A DNA stretch of 64,000 nucleotides from Buttiauxella brennerae ATCC 51605 (GCF_001654925.1 NZ_LXER01000006.1:652168-716167), one strand, 5' to 3'. Shown: positions 40,109-50,136, counted from the first letter of the stretch. Made by a program: numbers and translations. The notes: generated by a model from the letters alone, not told the origin.

Positions 40109-41314
40109 CTATTTAGCGCGCGTCGTTAAACGAATCAACAGCCCGCATAATGCAACAAACGTTGCCAGCCCAACCATGCCGTTCCAGCCGAAATGCTCCA
40201 GCGCTTTGCTGCCAAGTGAGGCTCCCAATGCCATGCCAATAAATACCACAGTAAACATAATGGCGTTCAGGCGGCTGCGTGCAGCGGGGTTGAGCGCATA
40301 GATGATGGTCTGGTGCGCAACCAGCGAAGCCTGAATGCCAAGATCAAATCCAATCGCACTGACCACAATAACGGCCAGTTGTGCCGGAACGGGCAGCAGC
40401 GGCATCACAAACATCAGGGCAAAGGAGATGACGACCAGCGCGGCGGCTATTTTCGTGACGAAATTGGGGCCACGACGGTCAGCGAGTGAACCTGCCAGCG
40501 GTGCAGCAAGTGCCCCTGCCGCACCCGCCAGACCAAACGCACCGGCTACCGTACTGCCTAGTTGGAAGCGCTCTGCGAGCATAATCGCCAGTGTTGACCA
40601 GAAAGCGCTGAAGGCAATCGACAGCAACCCTTGCGCCAGTGCGGCACGGCGCAGAGCAGAATACTCCATCCATAATTTACCCAGTGAGCGCAGCAGAGCG
40701 GGGTAGCGCAGTGTCGTTTCTGGCTTGAAAACAGGCAGAACGTACCAGAGTGTTAACGTAACCACCCACACGCCAACGGCCGCTATGGCATAGACGCTGC
40801 GCCAGCCAAATAATTCTGCCACTACACCGCTAAATACCCGTGAAAGAAGAATCCCCGCCAGAAGCCCGGTCATCACCATACCGACGGTTTTTCCCCGGTT
40901 GCTGTCTGAGGCAAGCGTGGCGGCGGCAGGAATAATATCCTGCGCTACTGTCGCCACCAGGCCAATCGCCAGGCTACTGAGCAGCAGCACATGCCAGGAA
41001 GAGGCGAATCCGCACAGCAAAAGTGTCAGTGAAAGTAGCGTGCCTTTAATCAGAATAATGCGGCGACGGTCAAAGCGGTCACCCAGTGGGGCGAGTAACA
41101 GAATGCCAAGCGCATAACCGATTTGCGTCAGCGTCGGCACCAGGCCGACATCACCGATACGGGCATGAAACGTGCTGCCGATAATCCCCAGCATCGGTTG
41201 GCTGTAATAAATCGAGGCCACACTCAGGCCGGCACCCAGGGCGAGCAGAAAAACAATTTTGCCAGAAAGCTGACTGTGGGTGGTTGATGTGGTCATTGCG
41301 GAAAGCTGGCTCAT
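40109..41314 (-). CDS. MFS transporter (probable drug or metabolite exporter)
   Basis: A 401-residue major facilitator protein with about 12 transmembrane segments. The loop 2-3 signature is GDRFDRRRIILIKG (family form G-D-R-x-x-R-R) after helix 2, with a related GSLADRRGPNFVTK in the second half. It resembles the group of E. coli MFS proteins that includes the YgaY type. The substrate cannot be told from sequence. It is divergent from a LysR-type gene with 94 bases in between, an arrangement that usually means regulation by that LysR protein. RBS GGAGCGCGCC precedes the ATG. Confidence 0.85.
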   Translation of the reverse strand: MSQLSAMTTSTTHSQLSGKIVFLLALGAGLSVASIYYSQPMLGIIGSTFHARIGDVGLVPTLTQIGYALGILLLAPLGDRFDRRRIILIKGTLLSLTLLLCGFASSWHVLLLSSLAIGLVATVAQDIIPAAATLASDSNRGKTVGMVMTGLLAGILLSRVFSGVVAELFGWRSVYAIAAVGVWVVTLTLWYVLPVFKPETTLRYPALLRSLGKLWMEYSALRRAALAQGLLSIAFSAFWSTLAIMLAERFQLGSTVAGAFGLAGAAGALAAPLAGSLADRRGPNFVTKIAAALVVISFALMFVMPLLPVPAQLAVIVVSAIGFDLGIQASLVAHQTIIYALNPAARSRLNAIMFTVVFIGMALGASLGSKALEHFGWNGMVGLATFVALCGLLIRLTTRAK

Positions 41315-41408
41315 GGCGCGCTCCAGTGGGTTAATGTGCGGCCATTCTTATCGTTATTGCCCTCGGGTTGTAGCCCCCGGCGGGGTAAAACTGTTATACA
41401 CTCAACGT

Positions 41409-42344
41409 ATGAATAAAAACTTTAATCCCGCTGGGGATCGTATAGCCATTTTGCAAACCTTTGTGCGCATCGTTGAGAGCGGCAGTCTTTCTGCGGCTGC
41501 GTCGCAGATGGATACCACCCAACCGACCATTAGCCGACGCCTGCAAAATCTCGAGCAAATGCTCGGCGTTAAGTTAATCCAGCGCACGACGCACAGCATG
41601 AAACTGACCGACGACGGCGAGCGCTGTTATCAGCATGCACGCAGGCTGATTGAAAACTGGCAGCTTCTGGAAGATGAGGTCAGTGGTGCACGTGACGATC
41701 CCGCAGGCGTGCTGCGGGTGCGTGCGCCACATGCGTTCGGGCAAGATCAGCTTATCGGACCGTTGGGCGATTACCTGCGGCGTTATCCGCAGATCAACAT
41801 TGAGTGGATCTTAAACGATCGTTCCCCGGACTTTATTCCGGAAGGCATTGATTGTGCGATCCACGTTGGAGCCATTACCGACGCTTCCATGGTGGGTATT
41901 CTGCTTGCCGAAGTGCCACGCATTGTTGTCGCAGCACCTTCGCTACTTGCCAGCTACGGACCGGTAAATCAGGTTGCGGATTTAGCGCAACTGCCCTGGG
42001 TGGCGCTGAGCAGTTTCTATCGCAATGAAGTGACGTTAAACCAACTGAGCAGTGGTGAGCCTTTCCGCTTCGATATTACGCCAAGGCTGAGCACTGATAG
42101 CCTGTATGCGGTGCGCAAGGCGGCCATAAACGGCCTGGGCGTAGGGATGGTTTCTTCATGGGTGGTGAAAGAGGATTTGGACGCGGGGACATTGCTGCAC
42201 GTGCTACCCGACTGGCAGGCCGCACCGCTGCCTGTTTACCTGCTTTATCCATACGCGAGTTATTACCCGGCCCGGCTGCGCAAATTTATTGAGCTGATGA
42301 AAGAGGTGATGCCAAGTTTGACCGGGACTCGGACAGCACGTTAA
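41409..42344 (+). CDS. LysR-type transcriptional regulator
   Basis: A 311-residue LTTR. The N-terminal winged helix (about residues 10-70) reads AILQTFVRIVESGSLSAAASQMDTTQPTISRRLQNLEQMLGVKLIQRTTHSMKLTDDGE; the C-terminal substrate-binding-like domain follows, with LSTDSLYAVRKAAINGLGVGMVSSWVVKEDL. This form resembles the subgroup that controls exporters and oxidoreductases. The start at 41409 gives a normal HTH N-terminus; the frame is open to 41280 within the divergent MFS gene. It probably controls the MFS gene. It converges on the SDR gene, with 15 bases between stops. Confidence 0.88.
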   Translation: MNKNFNPAGDRIAILQTFVRIVESGSLSAAASQMDTTQPTISRRLQNLEQMLGVKLIQRTTHSMKLTDDGERCYQHARRLIENWQLLEDEVSGARDDPAGVLRVRAPHAFGQDQLIGPLGDYLRRYPQINIEWILNDRSPDFIPEGIDCAIHVGAITDASMVGILLAEVPRIVVAAPSLLASYGPVNQVADLAQLPWVALSSFYRNEVTLNQLSSGEPFRFDITPRLSTDSLYAVRKAAINGLGVGMVSSWVVKEDLDAGTLLHVLPDWQAAPLPVYLLYPYASYYPARLRKFIELMKEVMPSLTGTRTAR

Positions 42345-42359
42345 AACTGACGGCGCTGA

Positions 42360-43151
42360 TTACTGCTGATAACGCGGGGCAGGAACGCCGGTGCGAGAAG
42401 CATCGAAAATCGCCAGTCGTGCAGTTTCGTATGCTTCCCATAGCGCCAAATCATGCAGCGGTGGCACGGTCACCGCTTCGCCCTGATCTAACCCGGCAAG
42501 TGCTGCATCAACCATATTTTCAGTGGTCATGATGGACTCTGGTGCCAGATGATCCATTGATACACCGGATACTTCCCAGATTTCTGTGGCGGTTACCGCC
42601 GGTAATACCGCCTGAATCCGCACATTGCTGCCTTCAATTTCTTGCTGCAAACCACGAGTGAAATTCAGCACATAACCTTTGGTGCCGCTGTAAACGGCGC
42701 TGCCCGCGATAGCGTGAAGCGAAACTACGGATGCGATGTTGATAATGGTGCCGCTGTTTTGTGCCTGAAAACGGGTGAGGGCGGCAAGGCTCAGGCGTGT
42801 CAGCGCGGTGATATTAAGTGCTATATCGGCCTGATGTAACTCAGCGCTGCCTGCCGTAAACGGCGCAAGGTGTGCGACACCGGCATTATTGACCAGCACA
42901 CTTATCCGTTCATTGCTGCGAAGTGCCTCTTCCACCGCCTGCATTCCGCTCTCCTTTGCGAGATCGGCAGTTAATGTCTGAACGTTGATACCGTGCAGAG
43001 ATTCGAGTTTTGCTGCCAGTTCACGCAGGCGATCTTCGCGGCGTGCAACCAACAGCAGATCGTATCCGCGAGCGGCGAAGCGCTCTGCATAAACCGCGCC
43101 AATGCCTGAAGATGCGCCGGTAATTACTGCAACAGAAGGGGAAGTGGTCAT
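42360..43151 (-). CDS. Short-chain dehydrogenase/reductase
   Basis: A 263-residue classical SDR. The cofactor site is TGASSGIG (about residue 12), followed by NNAG, the catalytic serine in NIASVVSL and the catalytic YSGTK (YxxxK). An arginine pair (VARREDR) after the second strand suggests NADP(H). The substrate is unknown. The start at 43151 follows GACGAGGCTTTGCC. Two palindromes upstream (43179-43195 and 43216-43232) and the HxlR gene on the same strand suggest control by that regulator. Confidence 0.88.
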   Translation of the reverse strand: MTTSPSVAVITGASSGIGAVYAERFAARGYDLLLVARREDRLRELAAKLESLHGINVQTLTADLAKESGMQAVEEALRSNERISVLVNNAGVAHLAPFTAGSAELHQADIALNITALTRLSLAALTRFQAQNSGTIINIASVVSLHAIAGSAVYSGTKGYVLNFTRGLQQEIEGSNVRIQAVLPAVTATEIWEVSGVSMDHLAPESIMTTENMVDAALAGLDQGEAVTVPPLHDLALWEAYETARLAIFDASRTGVPAPRYQQ

Positions 43152-43178
43152 GGCAAAGCCTCGTCGTTGAAAGTTGAA

Positions 43179-43232
43179 GGTTTCATAATGAAACCAAATT
43201 AAAAATAGATGCATTGGTTTTATAATGCAACC
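43179..43232. promoter_or_regulatory. Two operator-like palindromes upstream of the SDR gene
   Basis: GGTTTCATAATGAAACC (43179-43195) is a perfect palindrome. GGTTTTATAATGCAACC (43216-43232) is a near copy starting 37 bases further on. The minus strand of the second contains CATTATAAA, which could serve as -10. Both resemble the palindrome in front of the HxlR gene. Confidence 0.6.
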
Positions 43233-43311
43233 ATTTTGCGTGAGATTTTTTAGTTTTACATTGCGGTGAATGTTTGATGGAGGGTTAAGGGATTAATAAC
43301 GAAAGGGAACA

Positions 43312-43337
43312 GGTGGATGTTGCAACGCTAATCCACC
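43312..43337. repeat. REP-like palindrome
   Basis: GGTGGATGTTGCAACGCTAA...CCACC, a single unit closely related to that at 6403-6430. It lies between the HxlR gene and the SDR gene. Confidence 0.65.
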
Positions 43338-43344
43338 CGGAATC

Positions 43345-43800
43345 TTACTCCACCAACACATCGGGCTGCCGGGCAATCACTTCATCAGGTGCCAGTGTGC
43401 GTCCGTCCTGCGCTTGTAACGTGAGTTTACGCAGTGATTGATGGAGTTCGTCGTCAACCAGCACGCTGCACTTCTCATGGCTATCAAACAGATACTCGCC
43501 ACCCCATTGTGCCAGTGCCACCAGCACCATTTGCAGCGCTCGCCCTTTTTCGGTCAGCACGTATTCATTCCATGCACTGCCGTCGGCGGCGGGGCGCACG
43601 GTCAAAATATCTTGCTCCACCAGCTGTTTTAAACGCGCAGTCAGCATATTTTTGGCGATGCCGAGATTTTTTTGAAACTCGCCAAATCGTGTCAGGCCGT
43701 TTAAAGCATCACGCACAATCAGCAATGACCACCAGTCACCAATGATATCGAGTGAGCGGGCCACCGGGCAGAGATTGCCTTCCATACTTTTGCGTTTCAT
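43345..43800 (-). CDS. HxlR-family transcriptional regulator
   Basis: A 151-residue winged-helix protein. The HxlR core is CPVARSLDIIGDWWSLLIVRDALNGLTRFGEFQKNLGIAKNMLTARLKQLVEQDIL (about residues 11-67). The single cysteine at about residue 11 is at the place used for redox or electrophile sensing in several HxlR regulators. A C-terminal extension of about 45 residues follows the DNA-binding domain. RBS GTGGAGGATTA precedes the ATG. A palindrome over its own probable -10 suggests autoregulation, and matching palindromes suggest control of the SDR gene. Confidence 0.88.
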   Translation of the reverse strand: MKRKSMEGNLCPVARSLDIIGDWWSLLIVRDALNGLTRFGEFQKNLGIAKNMLTARLKQLVEQDILTVRPAADGSAWNEYVLTEKGRALQMVLVALAQWGGEYLFDSHEKCSVLVDDELHQSLRKLTLQAQDGRTLAPDEVIARQPDVLVE

Positions 43801-43829
43801 TAATCCTCCACAGGCGCAGCGCCTTTATA

Positions 43830-43844
43830 GTTTTATTATAAAAC
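43830..43844. promoter_or_regulatory. Operator-like palindrome over the HxlR gene promoter
   Basis: GTTTTATTATAAAAC is a perfect palindrome 30 bases upstream of the HxlR start codon. Its minus strand contains TATAAT. It has the same GTTTNAT-N-ATNAAAC layout as the two palindromes in front of the SDR gene. Confidence 0.6.
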
Positions 43845-43970
43845 CTCCTGCCGGGATTGAGTAGTTTTCCTTCATGCGCTGGTTTTGCGATCTGTCCAAA
43901 AGGCGGCATCTGCTTTTTCTGCCACACTCAATGCGGCACTTTTGTGCAATAACATCTTGAGGATTAAGAG

Positions 43971-45221
43971 ATGAATAAAAAAACGATCGCGACATTACTG
44001 GCAATGGCTTGCTTCGCACCGGCCTTTGCACAAGCCGATACCGCACCGCAGGGCTACCAACTTCAACAAGTTTTATTGATGAGTCGCCATAACCTGCGTG
44101 CACCGCTCGCCAATAACGGCAGCGTGCTGGAACAATCAACCGCGCAATCCTGGCCACAATGGGATGTTCCCGGAGGCCAGCTCACCACCAAAGGCGGTGT
44201 GCTGGAAGTTTATATGGGCCATTACGTGCGAGAGTGGCTTGCCGAGCAGGGGCTGGTGACAAGTGGTGAATGCCCAACGCCGCAAAGCGTTTACGCTTAC
44301 GCTAACAGTCTGCAACGCACCGTAGCAACGGCGCAGTTCTTTATTACTGGCGCATTCCCTGGCTGTGATATCCCGGTCCATCACCAGGAAAAAATGGGCA
44401 CCATGGACCCGACGTTTAACCCGGTTATCACCAATGATTCGCCTGAGTTTAAACAAGCTGCTGTGAAAGCGATGGAAACCCAGCGTGAGCAATACAAGCT
44501 GAGCGACAGCTATCAGCTGCTTGAGCAGATTGTTGCCTTCAACGACTCTCCGAGCTGCAAAGAAAAACAGAACTGCGATTTAACTGCCCAGAAAGATAAG
44601 TTCAGTGCGAATGCCAGCGAAGAACCGGGTGTCAGCGGCCCGCTTAAAGTGGGTAACTCACTGGTGGATGCCTTTACGTTGCAATACTACGAAGGGTTCC
44701 CGATGGACCAAGTCGCCTGGGGAAAAATCAAAACTGATGAGCAATGGAAAGTGTTATCTGAGCTGAAAAATGGCTACCAGGATACGCTGTTTACCTCGCC
44801 GCAAGTCGCTAAAAATGTGGCGGCCCCGCTGATTAAATATATTCAGAAAGCGCTGGCAGGAAGTAATAACAAAGGGCCAAAAATGACGTTACTGGTGGGG
44901 CATGATTCCAATATTGCGTCGCTGCTAACTGCGCTGGATTTCAATGCCTATCAACTGCCTGATCAATATGAGCGCACGCCAATCGGCGGGAAAATCATGT
45001 TCCAGCGCTGGCATGATGTGAACAACAATCGTGAATTGATGAAAGTGGAATATGTTTATCAAAGCAGTGAACAATTACGCAATGCCGAGGTGTTAAGCCT
45101 GGAAAAACCGCCAATGCGCGTCACGCTCCAGCTTAAAGGCTGCCCGACCGATGCAAATGGTTTTTGCCCGTGGGAAAAATTTACTGATGTATTAGCGCAG
45201 ACGGTAAATCAGGGGAAATAA
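43971..45221 (+). CDS. agp: Periplasmic glucose-1-phosphatase
   Basis: A 416-residue histidine acid phosphatase. The signal peptide is [22 protein letters not shown]. The catalytic RHNLRAPLA motif follows strand 1 (phosphohistidine), and the proton donor is in [12 protein letters not shown]. Cysteines in [19 protein letters not shown] and [11 protein letters not shown] fit the conserved disulfides. It releases phosphate from glucose-1-phosphate and can act on phytate. The ATG follows TTGAGGATTAAG. In E. coli agp is followed by yccJ, as here. Confidence 0.96.
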   Translation: MNKKTIATLLAMACFAPAFAQADTAPQGYQLQQVLLMSRHNLRAPLANNGSVLEQSTAQSWPQWDVPGGQLTTKGGVLEVYMGHYVREWLAEQGLVTSGECPTPQSVYAYANSLQRTVATAQFFITGAFPGCDIPVHHQEKMGTMDPTFNPVITNDSPEFKQAAVKAMETQREQYKLSDSYQLLEQIVAFNDSPSCKEKQNCDLTAQKDKFSANASEEPGVSGPLKVGNSLVDAFTLQYYEGFPMDQVAWGKIKTDEQWKVLSELKNGYQDTLFTSPQVAKNVAAPLIKYIQKALAGSNNKGPKMTLLVGHDSNIASLLTALDFNAYQLPDQYERTPIGGKIMFQRWHDVNNNRELMKVEYVYQSSEQLRNAEVLSLEKPPMRVTLQLKGCPTDANGFCPWEKFTDVLAQTVNQGK

Positions 45222-45229
45222 GAAAGGGA

Positions 45230-45254
45230 AAAACTCCCCCGCATCAGCGGGGGG
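45230..45254. terminator. Terminator between agp and yccJ
   Basis: CCCCCGC (45236-45242), ATCA loop, GCGGGGG (45247-45253). On the minus strand it is followed by AGTTTTTCCC, so it fits best as terminator of wrbA-yccJ; it can also act on agp. Confidence 0.82.
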
Positions 45255-45261
45255 AATAAGA

Positions 45262-45489
45262 CTACACGTTCTTGCGCTCAATGGTTTGCTCACCCCAAAA
45301 CAGCGAATCTTTATCCGTTTTTTCAAATGCCAACGTCAGTACTTCATCGTTGCCATCTTCCCAAATTTTCTCCGCCATTTTTTCGTCGTATTTAGCCACT
45401 TCAAAAATAGCCTCTGCTATTTCAGGAGACGTGTTTCTCAAACTCGCCCATTCACCAACATGATGAACTTTTGATTGTTGATTCTGCAT
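45262..45489 (-). CDS. yccJ: Small conserved protein YccJ
   Basis: A 75-residue acidic protein with no known function. The block [36 protein letters not shown] and the end [15 protein letters not shown] are nearly as in E. coli. The start at 45489 follows GGAGAAGAGA. It lies 11 bases after wrbA and is probably in the same RpoS-dependent operon, as in E. coli. Confidence 0.93.
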   Translation of the reverse strand: MQNQQSKVHHVGEWASLRNTSPEIAEAIFEVAKYDEKMAEKIWEDGNDEVLTLAFEKTDKDSLFWGEQTIERKNV

Positions 45490-45500
45490 TCTCTTCTCCA

Positions 45501-46465
<965 letters not shown>

Positions 46466-46642
46466 ATGGCAAACCATCGTGGTGGTTCAGGTAATTTCGC
46501 TGAAGACCGTGAAAGAGCATCAGAAGCAGGTCGTAAAGGTGGCCAGCATAGTGGCGGGAACTTTAAAAATGACCCGCAACGCGCCTCAGAAGCAGGCCAA
46601 AAAGGGGGCAAAAATAGCCATGGCAAAGGTAGTAGCAAGTAG
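46466..46642 (+). CDS. ymdF: KGG-repeat stress protein YmdF
   Basis: A 58-residue, strongly hydrophilic Gly/Lys-rich protein with two copies of the (R/Q)ASEAG(R/Q)KGG motif: one ends KGGQHSGGNF and the other KGGKNSHGKG. This con-10/YciG-type domain is found in stress-induced small proteins. The function is unknown. The start at 46466 follows CCGGAGGTTAGAA; an in-frame ATG at 46421 lacks a site. A clear terminator follows. Confidence 0.92.
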   Translation: MANHRGGSGNFAEDRERASEAGRKGGQHSGGNFKNDPQRASEAGQKGGKNSHGKGSSK

Positions 46643-46662
46643 TTACTCGCCAGGTTAACCCC

Positions 46663-46694
46663 AACCGCCGGTTTTTACCGGCGGTTTTATTTTA
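46663..46694 (+). terminator. Terminator of ymdF
   Basis: AACCGCCGG (46663-46671), loop TTTTTA, CCGGCGGTT (46678-46686), then TTATTTTAT. Confidence 0.9.
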
Positions 46695-46764
46695 TGTCTC
46701 CCATTGCATGGCTTAGCGCCGCATCGCACACTATCCGGCTTGCTTATCTCGTCCAGGTCATGTC

Positions 46765-47685
46765 ATGTCTGCCTTATTGCGTCGCTATCAACTTGCCGTT
46801 AAACCTCAGGAAGCGATTCTGATCCTCATCACCATGTTCTGGGGAGGAACGTTCCTCGCCGTGCAGTATGCGATGACCATGAGTGGGCCGTTTTTCTTTG
46901 TCGGATTACGCTTCGCAACTGCCGCATTAGCCGTTGGGTTGCTGTCGATAAAATCGTTACGTGGCCTGACCTGGCTTGAAGTGAAAGCGGGTGTGTTTAT
47001 CGGTGTTTCGATTGCGATTGGTTACAGTCTACAAACCTGGGGCTTACAGACCATTCCCAGCAGTAAATCGGCATTTATCACCGCGATGTATGTTCCGCTG
47101 GTGCCTGTCCTGCAATGGATTTGCCTCGGTAAAATGCCGGGAGTGATGTCGTGGATTGGCGTGGCGCTGGCGTTTATCGGCCTGATATTCCTTGCCGGGC
47201 CGGAAAACACATCCCTCACACTCGGCGCGGGCGAAATTATCACGCTGATAAGCGCTCTTGCGATTGCCGCAGAAATTATCCTCATCAGCGCCTGGGCGGG
47301 CAAAGTGGATATTAAGCGCGTCACTATTGTGCAGCTTGCTACCGCCTCGATTGTGGCATTTGCGACCATGATCCCAGTCGGCGAAAGTGTGCCATCCTTT
47401 ACACCCGGTTTGCTGGTGGTTGCGCTCGGCCTCGGGATTTTTAGCGCCATTATTCAGGTGACCATGAACTGGGCGCAACGCAGCGTTTCACCCACTCGTG
47501 CGACGGTAATTTACACCGGCGAACCGGTATGGGCGGGGATCTTCGGGCGCATCGCCGGAGAGCGATTACCGGTGCTGGCATTGCTTGGCGGCGCATTGAT
47601 TGTGTTGGGCGTGCTGGTGAGTGAGCTGAAGCTTAAACGGAAGAAGAAACAAGAGGCACCGCTGCCGGTGCCTGAGACTGAATGA
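46765..47685 (+). CDS. EamA/DMT family transporter
   Basis: A 306-residue membrane protein with about ten hydrophobic segments in two EamA repeats. The first repeat starts ILILITMFWGGTFLAVQYAM and includes the typical RFATAALAVGLL; the second ends with YTGEPVWAGIFGRIAGERLPVLALLGGALIVLGVL, the standard EamA C-terminal signature. The cytoplasmic tail is Lys-rich (KLKRKKKQE). Substrate unknown. It converges on rutG with five bases in between. In E. coli K-12 ymdF is directly next to rutG, so this gene is an addition at this locus. Confidence 0.88.
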   Translation: MSALLRRYQLAVKPQEAILILITMFWGGTFLAVQYAMTMSGPFFFVGLRFATAALAVGLLSIKSLRGLTWLEVKAGVFIGVSIAIGYSLQTWGLQTIPSSKSAFITAMYVPLVPVLQWICLGKMPGVMSWIGVALAFIGLIFLAGPENTSLTLGAGEIITLISALAIAAEIILISAWAGKVDIKRVTIVQLATASIVAFATMIPVGESVPSFTPGLLVVALGLGIFSAIIQVTMNWAQRSVSPTRATVIYTGEPVWAGIFGRIAGERLPVLALLGGALIVLGVLVSELKLKRKKKQEAPLPVPETE

Positions 47686-47690
47686 CACCA

Positions 47691-49019
47691 TCAGGAATCC
47701 TGATGAACCACTGCACTGTCGCTCACAATCTGTGGGCGGCGGCTCAGAATAGCGTTCAATATAATTGCGCCGAACGTTGCCGTGCCAATCCCGTCGAGCG
47801 TGAAGCCGCCGACTGATAACGCGAAATCCCCCGCACCTAATACCAGTGTCACGGCAACCATAATCAGGTTGCCATTCTGGCTTAAATCAACATTGTGCTG
47901 CACCCAGATGCGCGCACCTGCAACGGCAATCAAGCCAAACACCACGATAGACGCACCGCCAATCACCGGGCCTGGAATGGTGTGAATCAGTGCGCCAAAT
48001 TTCGGTGAAAAGCCCAATAACATGGCGATGCCGGATGCGGCGACAAACACCAGTGTTGAGTAGACTTTGGTTACCGCCATCACGCCGATATTTTCGGCAT
48101 AGGTTGTTACGCCGCTGCCACCCACCGAACCCGAAAGCATGGTCGCAAGGCCGTCACCCACAAAGGCTTTGCCGATGTACGGGTCCATATTTTTGCCGGT
48201 CATCCCGGCGACGGCTTTCAGGTGCCCAAGGTTTTCGGCCACCAGAATGACCGCGACAGGTGCAATCAGCATCATGGCCTGAGCGTTAAATGTCGGGGAG
48301 GTGATTTGCGGAATACCAAACCAGGCCGCCGCACCGATCAGCGTAAAATCAACCGGTTTGCCGAAGCCAAAACCATTCGCCAGCACCGCGTAAATGGCGC
48401 AGGCGAGGATCAGGCCTATTAAAATCAGCAGGCGCTGGATCATGCCGCGGGTAAACACAGCAACCAGCCCGATACACAACACCGTCATGACCGCCATCCA
48501 GCTATCAAAGCTGCTGGCCGAAACGCCGCGCACGGCAATTGGCGCGAGGTTCAGGCCGATTGCCATCACCACCGCACCGGTAACCACGGGCGGCATTAAA
48601 CGCTCAATCCAGCGTGTTCCTGCCTTCATAACAATAAAGCCAATCAGCGTGTACACCAGACCGCAGGCGATAATGCCGCCGAGTGCCACGCTCAAGTGTG
48701 GGTTCAGTCCTTGCCCGTTAAAGCCGGTTACCGCAATGACCACTCCAACAAATGCCGCACTTGAGCCTAAGTAACTCGGCACTCGCCCGCCTGTCACCAC
48801 AAAGAACAACAACGTCCCGACACCTGACATCAGTATCGACAAATTCGGGTCAAGCCCCATCAACAAAGGCATTAGCACCGTGGCACCAAACATTGCCACC
48901 GCATGCTGCACACCCATCACCAGTGTCTGGCCGAGTGGCAGCGTTTCATCCGGAGCCACCACATCACCTTCTGTTACCGCAGTTTTCTTACGCCATTGGG
49001 GAAACCAGGAATTCGCCAT
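47691..49019 (-). CDS. rutG: Pyrimidine permease RutG
   Basis: A 442-residue NCS2 (nucleobase:cation symporter 2) protein with about 14 helices, same length as E. coli RutG. Family features are QHAVAMFGATVLMPLLMGLDPNLSILMSG, the glutamate in VAENLGHLKAVAGMTG and GSGVTTYAENIGVMAVTKVYS. It imports uracil for the Rut pathway. The start at 49019 (MANSWFP) follows TCTGGAGATGATT; the frame opens further to 49040. It is last in the rutABCDEFG operon. Confidence 0.95.
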   Translation of the reverse strand: MANSWFPQWRKKTAVTEGDVVAPDETLPLGQTLVMGVQHAVAMFGATVLMPLLMGLDPNLSILMSGVGTLLFFVVTGGRVPSYLGSSAAFVGVVIAVTGFNGQGLNPHLSVALGGIIACGLVYTLIGFIVMKAGTRWIERLMPPVVTGAVVMAIGLNLAPIAVRGVSASSFDSWMAVMTVLCIGLVAVFTRGMIQRLLILIGLILACAIYAVLANGFGFGKPVDFTLIGAAAWFGIPQITSPTFNAQAMMLIAPVAVILVAENLGHLKAVAGMTGKNMDPYIGKAFVGDGLATMLSGSVGGSGVTTYAENIGVMAVTKVYSTLVFVAASGIAMLLGFSPKFGALIHTIPGPVIGGASIVVFGLIAVAGARIWVQHNVDLSQNGNLIMVAVTLVLGAGDFALSVGGFTLDGIGTATFGAIILNAILSRRPQIVSDSAVVHQDS

Positions 49020-49047
49020 AATCATCTCCAGAGAGAACACGTTTCGG

Positions 49048-49542
49048 CTAGCAGGCAGGCCGCATCAGTTGGTGGTAGCCACGGTCAAACCACACCAGAC
49101 CGTGGGAATCGTCGTTACGTTCAAGAGCCACTAATTCACAGAATAAAATGTCATGAGTGCCTACGCTGACCACCTGGCTGATACGGCAATCAAACGAGAC
49201 CATGGCTCCTTCCATCTGCGGGCAGCCGGTTACGCCGTGTCGCCAGCGGGCGGCAGAAAAACGTTCGGTCATCGCCGTCTTTCCACCAAATAAATTCGAA
49301 AGATCTTCATGACCGGCCGCCAGCGTGTTGACGCACAACGCCTGGTTGCGGCTGAAAATCGGCCACACGGACGCGCTGCGGTTGAGGCAAACCAGCAATG
49401 TTGGCGGTTCATCCGTCACACTACATACTGCCGATGCGGTAAACCCGGCGCGTCCGGCTGGACCATCGGTGGTGACAATATTTACCGCCGCACCCAGGCA
49501 CGACATCGCGTCGCGAAAGGCTTGTTTTTCAATCATATTCAC
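49048..49542 (-). CDS. rutF: FMN reductase (NADH) RutF
   Basis: A 164-residue flavin reductase-like split-barrel protein that provides reduced FMN to RutA. Family segments are [42 protein letters not shown] and the C-terminal [22 protein letters not shown]. Length equals E. coli RutF. It starts three bases after rutE. Confidence 0.96.
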   Translation of the reverse strand: MNMIEKQAFRDAMSCLGAAVNIVTTDGPAGRAGFTASAVCSVTDEPPTLLVCLNRSASVWPIFSRNQALCVNTLAAGHEDLSNLFGGKTAMTERFSAARWRHGVTGCPQMEGAMVSFDCRISQVVSVGTHDILFCELVALERNDDSHGLVWFDRGYHQLMRPAC

Positions 49543-49545
49543 TCC

Positions 49546-50136
49546 TCAGGCGAGAACGCATGCCTCTTCAAATGCTAAACGTGGCAAACGCGAATGGGTT
49601 TTGGCCGGGTCACCGTAGCCGATGTTAATCAGCAAATTGCTTTTCCAGCCGCTTGCGGCAAAAAACTCGGCATCCACTTTTTCACGGTCAAAACCAGACA
49701 TTGGCCCGGTGTGCAAGCCAAGTGCCCGGCAGGCAGAGATCAGGTATGCCGCCTGCATCGAGCTGTTGCGAAACGCCGTTTCCTGCGCCAGTTCCGGACT
49801 TGAGGTAAACCACGAACGGGCGTCGGCGTAAGGGAACAGTTTTGGCAGTTGCTCAAAGAATGCCGGGTCCCACGCCACAATCGCGGTCACCGGGGCGCTC
49901 ATGGTTTTCTCTACGTTGCCCGCAGAAAGCGTGGGTTTCAGGCGCGCTTTTGCTTCATCACTGCGCACAAACAAAAAGCGGGCAGGGGAGCAGTTGGCCG
50001 ATGTCGGACCCAGTCGCAGCAGGTGATAAATTTCACTAATTTGTTCATCGCTCACAGGCGTATCCAGCCACGCGCTGTGGGTATGTGCGCCAGTGAACAA
50101 GGTTTCCAGTGATTCGGACGTCATAGCATGACTCAT
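49546..50136 (-). CDS. rutE: Malonic semialdehyde reductase RutE
   Basis: A 196-residue nitroreductase-fold protein. It is thought to reduce malonic semialdehyde to 3-hydroxypropionate, the end product of uracil breakdown in the Rut pathway. Visible are [18 protein letters not shown] (FMN-binding), [26 protein letters not shown] and [10 protein letters not shown]. The ATG overlaps the rutD stop by four bases. Confidence 0.94.
   Translation of the reverse strand: MSHAMTSESLETLFTGAHTHSAWLDTPVSDEQISEIYHLLRLGPTSANCSPARFLFVRSDEAKARLKPTLSAGNVEKTMSAPVTAIVAWDPAFFEQLPKLFPYADARSWFTSSPELAQETAFRNSSMQAAYLISACRALGLHTGPMSGFDREKVDAEFFAASGWKSNLLINIGYGDPAKTHSRLPRLAFEEACVLA

Noticed and set aside
39561..40116. 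Two overlapping reading frames encoding nearly the same 80-110 residue protein (…WKRGRVVEGTGLENRRSERV…)
   Set aside because: They are translations of the two serT tRNA genes and their terminators, a common annotation error.
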